DNA of 64,000 nucleotides. Source: Ceratorhiza oryzae-sativae. Lineage: Eukaryota > Basidiomycota > Agaricomycetes > Cantharellales > Ceratobasidiaceae. How positions within the stretch are numbered: position 1 is the first letter of the stretch; each line of letters begins with the position of its first letter. A program made the position numbers and the translations under genes. The stretch is from assembly GCA_030998015.1 (NCBI GenBank), contig JARWMV010000237.1, forward strand, positions 1,660,025 to 1,724,024. The letters are read 5' to 3'. The notes beneath the pieces are model-generated. The model made no database searches and was not told where the DNA came from. It was given only the letters and a program-made list of their open reading frames with translations. Positions 33,144-45,285 of the stretch are shown in pieces.

Positions 33144-34067
33144 TCATCGTTCCGTCGGCTATATCATGTTGAGAAAATGCAAGTCTACCCATTGAAGAGA
33201 GACATACCGTTACCATGGTAGTACTAGTATATTTACTCATCAATGGGATAGTTGGTGCCGAGGTGGGATGCTGGAAACAAAAGTTAGCGTCCGAAACTGT
33301 GCCAGGACAAACTACTACGCACCCCACTGTTTGAAATAGTTGTTGAGGAATAACCAATCCCTACATTTGTAACCTGAGTCCCACTACTATAACTCGCGGT
33401 AAGGGAGTGTCCTCGCCCCCCGCTCACTGACGTTATAGTGTTGGCAAGAGAGGACAGTGATGCATGCACCGTGGTAGTTTCCTTTTCATAACGAAAACAT
33501 TAGGTTCTAGACTGGTCAAATTCACTAGATACACTTACAGACTGCCCCCTGCCCATGTTTACCCCCTTTCCATGTCGCTGCTTGATCAACGTTGCCACAA
33601 CCCCCGCTGAAAGTGACCACCAATTAGCCATTTAACGCAACGACGATAAACGTGAATACTTGCCTGCAATACCCGCTATGACCACTACTGCAAGCGCCCC
33701 CCATAGAATAAATCGTTTCCAGTTGCACGCCGTCTTCCTTTGCGCTAGCGCGTTAACATCTTCTGAAGACTTGCCTCCAAGCTCAGCGGAAATGGTTGAA
33801 TGGTTATTCGCGAGGTAGTTCCTCGACGGATACAAGTAGGCAGTGGCTGGTTCTACTGGGGTGTGTAGACCGGAAGGGATGTCATCCGATGTGTGTGTTC
33901 GAATCCCCTTCTCAGGAGAAAAGTATGATGTATATGCTCCGCCTTGAACGTGGGAAGCAGACTGCCCGGCGTTGAGGTATGGCGGAACTTGGAAATAGGA
34001 TCTATATCGGTTCAGCAATGGGCTTGGCAAAGCTTCATATATGGATTCACCTGTCGAACTTGGACAT
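33144..34067 (-). CDS. Single-pass membrane protein with Ser/Thr-rich C-terminus
   Basis: ATG at 34067 (MSKFDR), intron, SYFQVPPYLNAGQSASHVQG, a polar region of about 100 residues, then one membrane helix FILWGALAVVVIAGIA. After it come ATLIKQRHGKGVNMGRGQS and a Ser/Thr-rich stretch (TVHASLSSLANTITSVSGG), ending PTER at 33144. The intron after the helix (33607-33663) is GC-AG with the consensus AG|GCAAGT; only this splice keeps the frame with the next exon. Basic residues follow the helix. No enzyme motif; function unknown. It lies within the finger-gene cluster on the same strand. Confidence 0.65.
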
Positions 34068-35007
34068 GTGCGGTAGGTTCGAAATAGGAGGACTGAGGAG
34101 TGAGCGTAGCGACACCCGGCGCGACTTGGGCTCTATCTTGTTTTAAACCCGGCCTCGTGAAGGGCCAATGCCCAGCGCTTCGCCTGTCCTACCCGGCTGG
34201 GATAGCTTAACTCTATCGAAACATCGAAACACTCAAGATGAGCGGCTGCCCTTCACAATGCGATGAGATCTGGACTCCTGCAGGTGACTCTCGTGACCGG
34301 CCAGCCGATGACAGAGCAACGATGCGCTACCCGTAGCTTTAGCTCCCTTCAATACACAAGGTTATCATTTTGCCATGCTGTGCAGTTTGGAACCGTGGAG
34401 CCCACCTAAAGCCGACTGGAGGCCACGGCGTGTTTCAACTATAGATAAGAGATTAAAAGAAGGCAAATAAAGCTCTAGCAGGACACACATTGGTCATTGA
34501 TTTGAACCTGCGTACAACGAGCTTGTTCTCGAGGGTAGGATAGACCAAATAACTCGAGGAGCTTCGGCCCGGTCAAAGTGAAATCTCAACCGAACCGAAG
34601 ATGGAGGATGTTTGCCCATGTGACTGCCATATCATATGAGCATAGCACAGGCTGGATCCACTACAGCGTCAAAGCTAAATAAGGATCGACGCTTGGCGGT
34701 CAGCTATGCTGGAATATTTACCCCTGAATGGGATTGGCGCTCAGCGTATATCAAAATGTCCAAGCCAATACCAATACGGCCCATCGTATTCAAGGTATAC
34801 CCAGATCGGTAATATATACAGACCAAGTCTACGGTTATTACATATCGCACCGCTTCAAAGCAAGGTCCACGACGCAGCTACGTGTGGTTTAATTTTAGAT
34901 TCATACCCACGATTTGCCCTCGTGTCTCTCGCACTTTTTGCTCGTTCAATCGGAAGGGGTTGGACGAAAACCTACGGGGCAAGATAAGTTGCATTTGGGG
35001 CAGAGTC
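34068..35007. other. Intergenic region between membrane protein and SOD genes
   Basis: No gene seen; presumably the promoter of the membrane-protein gene. Confidence 0.45.
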
Positions 35008-35893
35008 CTATTTCCACGTACCAATCACGCCACAAGCTGCTCGGCCTCCCGCATTTCCCGTCTTGAGCGAGTCCTCGTTGCCGCCTCGCCCGAGATCGTC
35101 GGTTCCCTGTAAATTATATTTAGACCTATCCTCGCCACGAGATAGCGACCTTACAGTATGGACAAGCACAGTGCGTCTAAGTTAACAGTCAGCAAGCTAT
35201 CCCATGATTCTCATTCGCTACTTGCCCGATGATGCTAAATGGCCCCACGAGCTTGATAATGCTATCGGCAAAATCCAATTTGGCAACCCCATGTGAGTCT
35301 GACCGGATATTCCCCAAGTCGCCAACGTGGCGGCGGACATCGTTGGGTGCTCCATGTGTCTGGCCAAACGGATCTGTGACAAGTTTAGAGGCAATGCCAC
35401 ACAGACAAACAAGCCTGTCTTACTGTAGTGTGATCCCGATGACACGCATCCGTTGGTCGCATCTCCAAATTCACTAGCAAACACGATCAACACTCTGCCC
35501 ACTTGAACACTAGCTTGCGCACTGGATATGGAACCCTCGCTCAGCATCCGGGTCGAGATTCTGGAGCTTCCCCGTAATGAAAACTGGCCCGACTGGCGAA
35601 GGCTGTGAAAAGTAGATTGTGCCAGTCACGTTGGAACTTGCGCCGCTCAACACTGCGACCGCCTACATGGACTATGAGCAGGGGCATAAATGGACTTCGT
35701 GATGTCGACTCACATGGACTGCGGGACTTGGTGCGCTATAGTTTCCCGCGATCCGGCTCCAACACACTTGGACGCCAAAGAACAGGATGGTGACGGCAGC
35801 TGCGGTCGCGAGCCAGACCTTGGGCGCTGTCCGCCGTGTCTCGTGGGCGGTTGGCGGCGTCGCAGACGATGGTTCGTGCGTGGCCGACTTCAT
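35008..35893 (-). CDS. Membrane-anchored Cu/Zn superoxide dismutase
   Basis: Dismutes superoxide to hydrogen peroxide and oxygen. Exon 1 (35893-35768) encodes 42 residues with a single hydrophobic segment [16 protein letters not shown], a signal anchor or uncleaved signal. The next exon opens the SOD fold ([14 protein letters not shown]). All metal ligands are seen: GFHIHEFGD (Cu histidines; the second His codon is split by an intron at 35474-35522), [22 protein letters not shown] with the zinc Asp, and VLVHT. The signature [13 protein letters not shown] has the catalytic Arg and the disulphide Cys. Stop TAG 35008. The intron 35177-35225 is GC-AG, giving the family sequence [18 protein letters not shown]. 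The anchor suggests the enzyme faces the outside or a secretory compartment. An in-frame upstream ATG at 36043 exists but its product looks random. Confidence 0.9.
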
Positions 35894-36356
35894 CGCACGC
35901 GCAGATGGTCTTCGAGAAAGAGTCGCCAGCTTGACGTCGCGAGCGAGATCGGCGCGTGTGGTGACGTCGGCGTGTGCGCGATCGAGACATGCCAACCAGC
36001 CAGACCCTGCTCTGATCGGACTATCGCACGTGATCGGCCGCATTCACGATCGATCGCACCCCGCAGCTGCCTCTCCTTCTAGTGTTGCCATCCACCCATC
36101 GGGGCAGCACGAGGCCTAAATCCACCAGAAGAAAAGTCCCGCTCTATCCTCGAAAATCCTACGGGATCAATGACTCCCCCACGAGCACACCCCAGCACAA
36201 GCCCGCCTCCTGTGATAGAAAAGCCAACTCCATTACAAGAGAACGAAAGATGAAGCAAATCCGGTTCAGTTTCAGTTTTTGATTGAATTAAATTACATAT
36301 ATACATAGCTATGGGGCTGAGGAAGCCAGTTATCTATCTCAAAAAGACCTCAAATA
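35894..36356. other. Spacer between SOD and ZF-E
   Basis: No gene; probably the SOD promoter and the ZF-E 3' untranslated region. Confidence 0.45.
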
Positions 36357-37222
36357 TCAAGAAATACGAATTCCGGCAGAGGGATATCGGCAAAGTCGTG
36401 TTGAACAACGATCCACATGCCTTTTCCAGTTGGAAGATGTCGCAAATGATTTGCCGCATCCAGGATTTATGCGCTTGCGTGCTATCAAGCAATCACCAGT
36501 TAGCAAAGCTCTTCAACCGTGTAAAGAGACATACGACGGATTTTGTCATGTGTATACATATGGCCCTATGAGACGACCATGAGGGACGGGCAACCTTTGA
36601 TAACGAATGTTTGCTCACTTCCAAAGCCTGTGGGCCCTTGTATTCCTTATTCCAACGTGGACAAGAGGGCCGGCTCGGCTTTTCCAAGTTTGCCCCAGGC
36701 CGTCGCCTATATACATCTTCTACCCATTTGTCCACATTCTCTCTGATCACTTGTGATGCATTCCTGCCCTGGGAACGAAAAGATCCTAGAGTTGGAGCAG
36801 AATATGCGCCTCTGGGGGAATGAAACAATGTTTGCTCGTCGAAACTTACTCCAGAGGTAACGGAGCTACCATCAATAGTCTCGGGGATGAGATGCTCGAG
36901 CGTTTCAGGGCCTACAATGGCGTGTCTCCATGCGGTCATTGACATGCTACTACTTTCATGATGCCTACCATGAACCCAATTTGAACTCGCAATCATTTCG
37001 CACCCGGAGGAGCTTCTATACTGAGCTGGTATGGCAGCAAACGTTGATTCCGCATTTTCATGAATGTTTTCAGGAAGCCAATGCGCTCCATACACGACAT
37101 CGCGGGAACAGAGCCAATTAGAGTTATCGAAGCGATAATAACGGTCGCCAATCTGGAACTGCGAGTAGGGTGTTACAGAAAGGCAATGCTTCCTGATTTG
37201 GGGGTTTTGAGAGACTGAATAA
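36357..37222 (-). CDS. ZF-E: tandem-family member with degenerate fingers (5' incomplete)
   Basis: The family motif is GDRYYRFDNSNWLCSRD, followed by a Ser-rich region and the pre-finger helix IRENVDKWVEDVYRRR. Finger 1 is CPRWNKEYKGPQALE, intron, GHMYTH: the second Cys is Trp. Finger 2 is RINPGCGKSFATSSNWKR then HVDRC: the first Cys is Arg. The last exon ends at TGA 36357. Intron places match ZF-A to ZF-C. Further 5' exons probably lie up to about 37790, including LGNQGSTTNGDGPSSQP near 37490, which resembles the QL...P stretch of the paralogues, but I could not complete them. Loss of one Cys per finger suggests zinc binding is weakened. Confidence 0.62.
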
Positions 37223-38418
37223 ATGCTCTCATCGAGGTCTCGACATTAAACTGCACTGAAGATGGCGAAATGGCACTCTTTAGATCAGTGACTTTAATGA
37301 GTCGGACAAGTATTTCAATATCCAACACCTGATACCCAGTAGCGTTCCGACACTATAGGAAGCCGCGGCCCATCCGGTTTTCAGCAAGCCACCTGGTGTA
37401 ACAAGAGGTCTGTTCTTACTTGAAGTATAGGTAATCGACCATTTGGTTGGGAGCTAGGGCCATCACCATTCGTTGTAGAACCCTGGTTTCCTAGCCTGTC
37501 GAGGGGAGAAAGCCCAAAGATTGGGTGAGAAAATTACCCTCAGAAAAATTGCACACATAACCCATGCTGGCTCGCGGTCACACCACGAAAATTTACCGAA
37601 TGTTCCGACACCCGGCGACAAATACGCTTGTTGCAAGCTCGTCGCGCAAACGCCCTTGTCGCCACACGTCGGCTCACTTGATGAATTTTTGTGCGGAACC
37701 CATCGAACGGATGTACGCCTCAAGTTGATGGTGTCTGTGAAGGGTACCCCGGAGTCAATGGTGGCTTGAAACACGTTATAAAAGCAGACTACCGAGGGAG
37801 ATGTGAGCTGAAATGTTGAGCGCGGCCTGCGGGCCTTGCTAGAGCGGCTCTGAGTAGTCCTCGTCGACCAGAAACCAGTCGAGGAGCCAGGGTGTGTACT
37901 CCAACTGCAAGCAACTCATTATTGGAAGCTTCGACCTTTTATCCAAGCATAGCAATAGGATTCGAGCACGTGTTCATGATTGTCGCCGTCATTCATTTGC
38001 TAAATCAGCATCGGCATCAGCCATCACCACCCGTACGAGGATATTCCAGAATTAAACCCATACAGCCTCCTGTTTCACAATAACGGTCCAACTACTCCAC
38101 ATCCGCATACAGTAAGGATGCATCCAACAGCTTTCTCGAGCTGGATATTTCTGTGATACCCTGAACAGACCACTCATCGTGTTGGGTTCTACTTGTGAAG
38201 CAGGCACCGAGCTGAAGGGCAAGGGTTATAATTTTCGCGTCGTTTGGCTTGGCCGAAGCACATTCGTTTAATCAAGACACTCCTGGTTTGTTAGTATCTT
38301 AATACCTGCAACCCACCATTTAGGTCACCAGGCTATTAGGGCAGCTACGCACTTTTCTCCGCCCAAGGCCTAATTTACCAACACGGATCATTCAACTTCC
38401 TCCTCCCCAGCTCGGTCA
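37223..38418. other. Spacer between ZF-E and pseudokinase K1
   Basis: Probably contains unresolved first exons of ZF-E (37223-37790). Beyond that I see no gene before K1. Confidence 0.4.
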
Positions 38419-39820
38419 ATGGCAACAGGGCGATTTGTTCACCACACTGTGGAACCAAACACGTCATTGATTGCTCGAGGGGCAGCAGCAGATATATGGC
38501 TGTTGACTAGGCAACATTCAACTAGTTGATCCGGAGGTGGACGACCGTGCTCAACTCCTGTATGTAGGGATCACCCCGAAGCCCAGAGATCTGAGTCGGC
38601 AGATGAACAACCAATAGCCCCTCCGATAAAGGTATTCTATTATTTTCTTCAGCGCTTGACATTACTAAATAATACACCTATTTAGTACGTATCTAAATGT
38701 GTTAGGCTCACCTCAGAGTCGTTGCTGTATTACCGCCGGGGGCAGAGCAGTCAGGTAAACAAATTCCTAAAGCGGGATAACTCAACTGAATCATATGGGC
38801 ATAGTACACACGGGAGGTCATCTGGGAAACTTTTGTCCAAGTGGGGATACCAACATGTGCATCGGTTACTAATACTCAATGACCCTGGCACATGATAGGA
38901 CTATACCAATCAAGTCGAGCGCTGGCGTTCCGTTGAGAACAACAATGTTATCAAAATAAACGATTTTATCGAATCTGAAGGACTGAATCGACAAGAGGAA
39001 TATTGTGAATTTGGGACGGCCAAGGATGTCAGTAATTCAAAACTCATAATCCGTTTCAAGCGGTCTCATATTCAGAAAGCGTCGATGGCCTGAGGGATTG
39101 TCAACGTCCACCCTGGTGAGTTGCGCGGCGCTTGATGTTCCCATCGTACGGTCTAGCTTACTCCTGAAGATCATCAACGCCATTCGAGGGCTAAGACACC
39201 TTCATCAACTCGAGCCGCCGATATTCCATGGAAACCTCAACGCAGTAGGATTGCAGATACTCATCCGTTTCATTCTAATACTCTCCTAGGATAAAATCTA
39301 TATAAACGCTAAAAGTGAAGTCAAGCTTGGAGGGTTTAGTCTCACTCTGCTCGCCCATGCCTTCGCGACGGTGGCTCCAGCGTTGTCTCTCAGTGGATAC
39401 TGCCGGTGGATGAGTCCAGAGCTTTTCGCCAACGAGAACGAGCTCATTCGTACTCGGGCCTCAGATATCTGGGCACTAGGGTGTACGATGTACGAGGTTG
39501 GTTTCCCCAGATATCGCACCCTCGTTTATGCTAACCTACGCATTGTAGATTGTCTCTGGGAAAATACCCTACGCTGACTGCATACATGACGTTGAGGTGG
39601 TCAAGAGGATCAAGTCAGGGGAACAACCAGGCGTTTCGGATGACCTAGCAGGACAAGAGTTATCCTACCTATGGCCAATAATCGTAGAATGTTGGGATCC
39701 GGAGCCGGAGAAGCGACCCGTAGCAAACATAGTCTTATCGAAAGTAGGTACCCCGATGCTTCACTTGCATGTCAACTGAATCTGATATTTTTGCCATCAC
39801 AGATTGTGCGTCAGTCCTAA
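38419..39820 (+). CDS. K1: protein-kinase-like protein lacking catalytic aspartates
   Basis: Multi-exon gene. N-terminus MATGRFVHHTVEPNTSLIAR then RGAAADIWLLT, shared with K2. A middle exon reads DYTNQVERWRSVENNNVIKI and GLNRQEEYCEFGTAK. C-lobe: IRGLRHLHQLEPPIFHGNLNA, intron, DKIYINAKSEVKLGGFSL, SGYCRWMSPELF, ASDIWALGCTMYE, GKIPYADCIHDVEVVKRIK and CWDPEPEKRPVANIVL, ending IVRQS at 39820. In place of HRD it has HGN, and in place of DFG it has GFS, so both catalytic Asp are absent: a pseudokinase by sequence. The N-lobe exons between 38520 and 38880 are uncertain, and the first donor may be GC. Confidence 0.72.
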
Positions 39821-40323
39821 GTGCTTGTTTGATGTAGAAATTAACCCTTAGATGCCATCCAGCTGAATAGACGTCGAATGCAAAGGCAGGAGTAATGAAA
39901 TCTAAGTCCTGATATGACTTGCTCCTTTGCTACGTGTCAACCTCGGCAGGATTTGGCATCAACAGGGTGCTATTATCCTCACGTTTCGTTTGCGGGTCAT
40001 AAAGTATAATAAGGAGCTTATACATCATTTACCTCGGCTACACGCGTACAGCGAGGCGAGCGCCATTATGGATAGCAAATTCATACACCAGAGGGATAGG
40101 GGAATCCCTTTTAAAAGCAAATAAAGCAAATGAGGAAAGCGGAAGTACTTTCAATGCTACGCTGATATCCAACCTAGCGTTTATAACACTTGTAGTCAAT
40201 AATACTTGACCCCAATATATCGGGACTTACCTATACGGCGCTACTCCAGCGACGCGGATCTCCGTTAATCAACACAGTAGTCAGACAACACAAAGAGCTC
40301 ACCTTTGGGGATTTAAATCATCT
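39821..40323. other. Intergenic region, no gene seen
   Basis: Short ORFs without motifs between the convergent K1 and the small membrane-protein gene. Confidence 0.45.
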
Positions 40324-40653
40324 CTACCCAAATATCCTCCACTCTCGGTACTGTCCTGCCAAGAGCAAACAGAGTCCGCCCACAACTACTAATTTGGCGT
40401 GCTTAAACATCGGCCCAGGATTATTCCAACTATATCGTGACCTTGGATCGTCCTCTGAAAGTGGTTCTGGGGGCCAAGTTGAAGTACTTTGCGTGGGCTG
40501 CGACTCAGTATTGGTTTGTGGTTCAGGTAGTGGCTCAGACGGTGCCTCTAGAGGCTGTTCCAGTCGTGGCTCAGAATAGGACCTGAAGTGAGTTGCGGCG
40601 GGTCCAGGCAAAAGAGGTTGGCTCTCCTCATGTTCGTGCGCGCTGGAAGACAT
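40324..40653 (-). CDS. Small Pro/Glu-rich protein with C-terminal membrane helix
   Basis: ATG at 40653 (MSSSAHEHEESQPLLPGPAA). The middle is a Pro/Glu/Gln-rich stretch. One hydrophobic helix, AKLVVVGGLCLLLAG, lies about 12 residues from the C-terminus (YREWRIFG), the topology of a tail-anchored protein. An in-frame ATG at 40788 would add 45 residues of ordinary composition. 109 aa from the chosen start; function unknown. It could also be the first exon of a longer gene, as the helix ends near a possible splice. Confidence 0.5.
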   Translation of the reverse strand: MSSSAHEHEESQPLLPGPAATHFRSYSEPRLEQPLEAPSEPLPEPQTNTESQPTQSTSTWPPEPLSEDDPRSRYSWNNPGPMFKHAKLVVVGGLCLLLAGQYREWRIFG

Positions 40654-41071
40654 GTTGGACGGGATGCAAGCATCAACCGGGATAGCGCCAGATCTAAAAG
40701 CCCTCACTCCGGAGATGGTCGGGTTGTTCGGAATCCCGTCAACAAGGCAGTGCACCGCAATGGGCAAATTTCCGGATATGGTCGACATTCCAGGATGCGC
40801 AAGATTCAGGGCCTCTGTTGATCAGTCAATGTCCAGGACTTGTGAACAGCAGAGCACAACATTCAGGAGTTGAAGCGCGCATATATTCTACAACAAGGAC
40901 ATCAAAGGTATGCACAGAGTAGAGGTACTGCGTATCGCATTGGCAAGAGCAGAAAACAACCAAAGTCCTGCATGAGAATCAACATGGTCGGAGCGGAGTA
41001 CTTATGAAATGAGGTTGAATCGAACAATTATCCTACAATGCTGTGGTGCCTAGCTTGCTCACCACACTTCT

Positions 41072-44000
41072 TCAGCGCATCCACAAAGCCTGGAACCAGA
41101 CTTGAATATACTGCTTCCAACTCAACGCTGAGCTCGCTGCTACTTGTTTGAACACGCCGGCAAAGTCGTTGTTCTCGTCTAGACCGGTAGGGGATGGAGC
41201 CCAGTAGAATCCAGAAACCAAGACAAGGTAACTGATTTCAAAGGTTTGTTGTCATGTTCCAACTTCAAAGCAATCGTCTCACCTGAGGATCAAGATGCTC
41301 CCACGATGATAATTACTCTTCGCCTCGATGTACGTATACGTCAACAAAAAGATGGACAGTATAATCGCAATCACGTCCCATCGAGGGAAAATCAACCTAT
41401 ATCAGCGTGTGTCAATTCGCTTTCACGCAGTCGAGAACGAGCGACTCACGTAAACGTATCGGCATTGGTGCCCATCTTTTGAGGGTCCCACCACGCCGAG
41501 AACGCGACCATTGCCGGAATCTGGAGCAAACACACCTGGAGCGCATAGGCAGAGCCAATTTCCATACTGCAACATCATTAGAATCGTTCCCGCATTTCCA
41601 TTTGGTACCCACCTGAGAGCAATATTGCCAGTGAGGGCAAAGGACATGGCGTTCATAAACTCGGTAGTGTTGGGCACGAGCGCGAAGAGGGTAATACCCA
41701 GGAATTTTTCGTCGATACCTGTTCCCTCGAGTAGTACGTCCACTTCATCCACCAGTATTTCTGTACACCTAGTCGGTTTCCTGGTTTCATCGACCAAAAG
41801 AGGCTACTCACCAGCAATAATTGCATATAAAGCCGTGCATGCCAAGAGCACACTTGCACTCAAACCGCGACTCCAGCTTGGGGCATCATGTCCACCATGA
41901 GCGCCATGTGCATCCGCACTCTCATGCTCGCCGGAAACAACTGTACGACGCTGGCCTTGCTGATGCCTAAGAGCCGATACAGTTGCGACCGCAACCGCAC
42001 GCGTGAAATCATCAGTTGTAAAGTTGGTTGGTTGCAGCGACTGGTTGTTCGTGACCGCTTGTTGGACCGACTCGAGCACAGGGGTCATCGTTGCAGCTTG
42101 GTATTGTTGTGGCGGGGCAAGCGTCTGAGCACCCGTCTGACCGGTTTGGAATTGCAAAGCTGGGGGAGGGGCGTATGATATCCGCCTCGCAGCTGTTGGG
42201 CTGCTGGATGATGCACCAGCTCCACCCCCACCCGAGAGGATTCCAGTCAGGGTTGCGGCGCTTGCCTTGCGATTCAGGTTTTTCTGGTAGGTCGGCAACA
42301 GTCCTCCCTTGCCTGAGCCTCCCAGCCTCAACGAACCACTGGTAACCATTGGCTCGGCCGGCTGCATCAACTGTTGGGGGTTTTGCCAGATCGAGGTCGC
42401 ATGTGTACGAAGCGAGAACCACAAGCCGATCAAATACGACTGTCGAAATGAATGTGCTTGAGCGCTACGTGAGATCTAATGTAACAAAAAAAACGCACTA
42501 GGAGTAGAATAGCTGCACAGAAATACATGAGACTCTTGACCGTGCTCTGATAAAACGGATCGTCGATCGGATTTGGATGTTCATATCGACAATGCTGACA
42601 TGTCCAAGGCGCGTTCGGCGGAGTATCATCTCCTGGGAGGGGAGTCGGACATCCCTCGCAAACCAATTGGAACTGTGGCCAAACCCAAGGTCAGGATAAA
42701 CCCACATATCAAAACTGGGTACCCACATTCCCATATGTTTGATAAAATAGGGTTGGACACACGACCCCGATAATCGCCATAATCAACATGGTACTTGTAA
42801 CACCAGCGCTCTTGGCATTGAATCGTTGTTCCTTTTGCCTGAGCGCACCGCTGCACATACTGGCGCCAGGCATCAAGAGGACACCGGCAAGCAAACTTCC
42901 CACGATCGATCCTTCAACCAGTCGGCCTTTTGAATCGGAGAGGGCAATCCCATAAAGTATAATTTCGATGATAGAGCCGAAAGTCGCATTGATGACCGCA
43001 CCCATTCCAATTGATGATTGCGCGCTAATACTCGCAACAGCCATACCAATGTAGTAGCTCAGCGGGATGACGCTCGCCAGACTGAGAGTGAAAATGACGA
43101 CCCTCTGGGTGAGCGCATTGAGGATCCAAGGAACGTGTTGCCCGCGCTCGCGTCTAGCGTCCGCAATCTTTTCTAAAACGAAAGCGTCGAAAATAGCGAA
43201 GAAGACTATGGGAATTAGGTTGATGAACATAATGTTGATACCACCAATGGTGTACTTGTAGTATTTGCTCCCGAATGCACGATATGTGCATAGCAGGACT
43301 GTCGACCGACCGCCGAATATCCTCGCCCGTCCGCTGGTGAGGACGGCCTGGCCAGGTTGCAAGCGTGTCTTCTTGACAACATAGGAAGTATTGTTGGCAT
43401 TAGGGTTCCCATTCGCATCGGAATCAGCCTGTTCCTCCGTATCAGACGAGCCAGGAGGCGGAGTTTGGACAACCACACCGGGCGGCGCAGCGCAAAAGCG
43501 AATCTTGAGCGGGTGCTGCCACAAATGTTTGAGCAGTGCCCCGTTGAGCCTGGCCATTGGAATTGTGAACACCAAGCCATAGCAGACCAGGGTGACTAAA
43601 CCGAGTAGTGGCGCAATGATTATGCAAAATGCAAACCAGTACATGTATTGTCCAAGCCAGTGACGCCTAACTTCAGCCGGAGTCGGGTTCTCAAAAGGCG
43701 TGCCAGCAGACGGGTCCTGGTTCGGATTAGGGAGAGGCTGACGGAGGGCACCGTAAGACTTGGCTGGAAGTGGAGGGCTAGGGCGGGTGGGTGTAGCTGA
43801 AACGTCCGAGTTGGCGCCCGCGATAAGAGACGTACGCTCGGTAGGCGGGTTCCATGAATCGGTTTGCTCATGCTGGCGAACCGAGTCTGAGAGCTCGGCA
43901 CGGCGAGCAACGGGCGAACCAGAAACCGAGGCAGCGCGAACGGTATCACCCGCGCTAGAGTGACGATCATGATCATGGGACGGTTGAAACCCCTCTGCCT

Positions 44001-44960
44001 CGTTGAGCTCTTCTTCAAACTGCTTGCGCTCTTGCTCGTCGAGATCGCCCTCGACGTACTTGCCAAACGGCCAGAACACATACCAACCAAGGCCAAACAC
44101 GAGACTCCCGTATTGTCGCCCGCCTCGGGGTAAGAGCCAGAGCGGGCCGGAGAGGATAGTAAATATGAGGGCAAGCCACCACCCGAATAAGAGTGTCCAG
44201 ACAATGTTGCCTGGGATGAGATGGCGTTCGACGATTGCACTGGGTGCCGAGTGCAAGTCAAACTCGGCAACACGATTGACGGTACGTGATTTCTTGTAGA
44301 GTGCAGGTTTCCAAATACGAAGACCGAACGGGTGCTCGACGTTGATAAGCGACTGCCGCTCCTTGACGGTCACCGGGTCGTCGAGATCGGATATGTCGTC
44401 ATCCAACGACAACTCGGGAGGCACCGGTTCGCGCGCGCGCCGACCGCGCGAGGGGCCAGCTTCATCGTCCTCGTCCTCGGCTTCATCTCCATCTTCCTCG
44501 GCTTCTAGTTCGGGCGGGTTGAGCGCCGAACACACGTCATGTCACGATAGGAACTCACCCGAAAACGTGCCGGGATCTGCGCGCCCTCCCCGCCGCCCAC
44601 CAACGGAGCTAGCAACGCTCTCACTCCGCACATTCCTCCGCCGCGGGTCTGTGTTGTACGATGTAGAGCGAGTGAACCTCGGCGCGGTGTTTGTTCGACG
44701 CTGGTACGTCGGCGACACTGGGCGCATTTGCGGGGACGATGGAGGAAAGTAGGACGAGCCCTGTGAGAAAGAAATGAGCACGTTACTGTGCTCGCAGTCC
44801 TGGCACGCACCTGCAAGTGGTGTTGTGGTGTCTGAACCGTGTCCGAAAATACCCCAGGCTGTCCTCGAGGGAGCGGTGTTCGCAGCGCGGAAGTCGTCGG
44901 CATCGACGACGGCGGCGTCTCGAACGCATCACTGCCATCAGCAGACATTGGCCCGACCAT
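41072..44960 (-). CDS. Vnx1-like vacuolar monovalent cation/H+ exchanger (CAX family)
   Basis: Integral vacuolar-membrane antiporter of the CaCA superfamily, related to yeast Vnx1, which exchanges Na+/K+ for protons. ATG at 44960 (MVGPMSADGSDAFETPPSSM), a Ser-rich and acidic cytosolic N-terminus over three exons, then many membrane segments. The first exchanger repeat has MGAVINATFGSIIEIILYG and EGSIVGSLLAGVLLMPGASM. A Gly/Gln-rich loop follows (42420-41950). The second repeat has VPNTTEFMNAMSFALTGNIA and SAYALQVCLLQIPAMVAF. C-terminal exons YTYIEAKSNYHRGSILIL and YLVLVSGFYWAPSPTGLDEN end in ALWMR at TGA 41072. A cytosolic CEGCP...CQHC motif near 42600 may bind metal. Introns are short GT-AG and the frame is intact where checked. 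Expected length exceeds 1000 aa. Confidence 0.85.
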
Positions 44961-45285
44961 AGTTGCGGGCGCTGGTGGTGGTGGTTACTTGTCAACGGGC
45001 GAAGTAAACTCCAAAGTTAGGGGCCCGAACTATCCCAATCTGGCAAAGCACAGCCACTGTGGCACAGCCATATACTGATAAGATTGAACTATTCGGTCAC
45101 CTCGCTTGGTAACAAGATTCACGATGTGTGCGTCAGGCAACGGGTACATAAGGAACGAGAAGTAGCATTATTTAGGAGATCAAATAAACTTTCATTGCTC
45201 ATGCTTAAGTTACAGTATTCGTCAGACGTTCACAACGAGACCTCCACGCACGTACAAGCGAATGCAACGCATAAAAGACCGTATC

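Noticed and set aside
35894..36043. Upstream extension of the SOD start
   Set aside because: In frame, but the sequence shows no family features; the ATG at 35893 fits a short leader better.
41511..41900. Plus-strand ORF of 129 codons
   Set aside because: Antisense of the exchanger gene.
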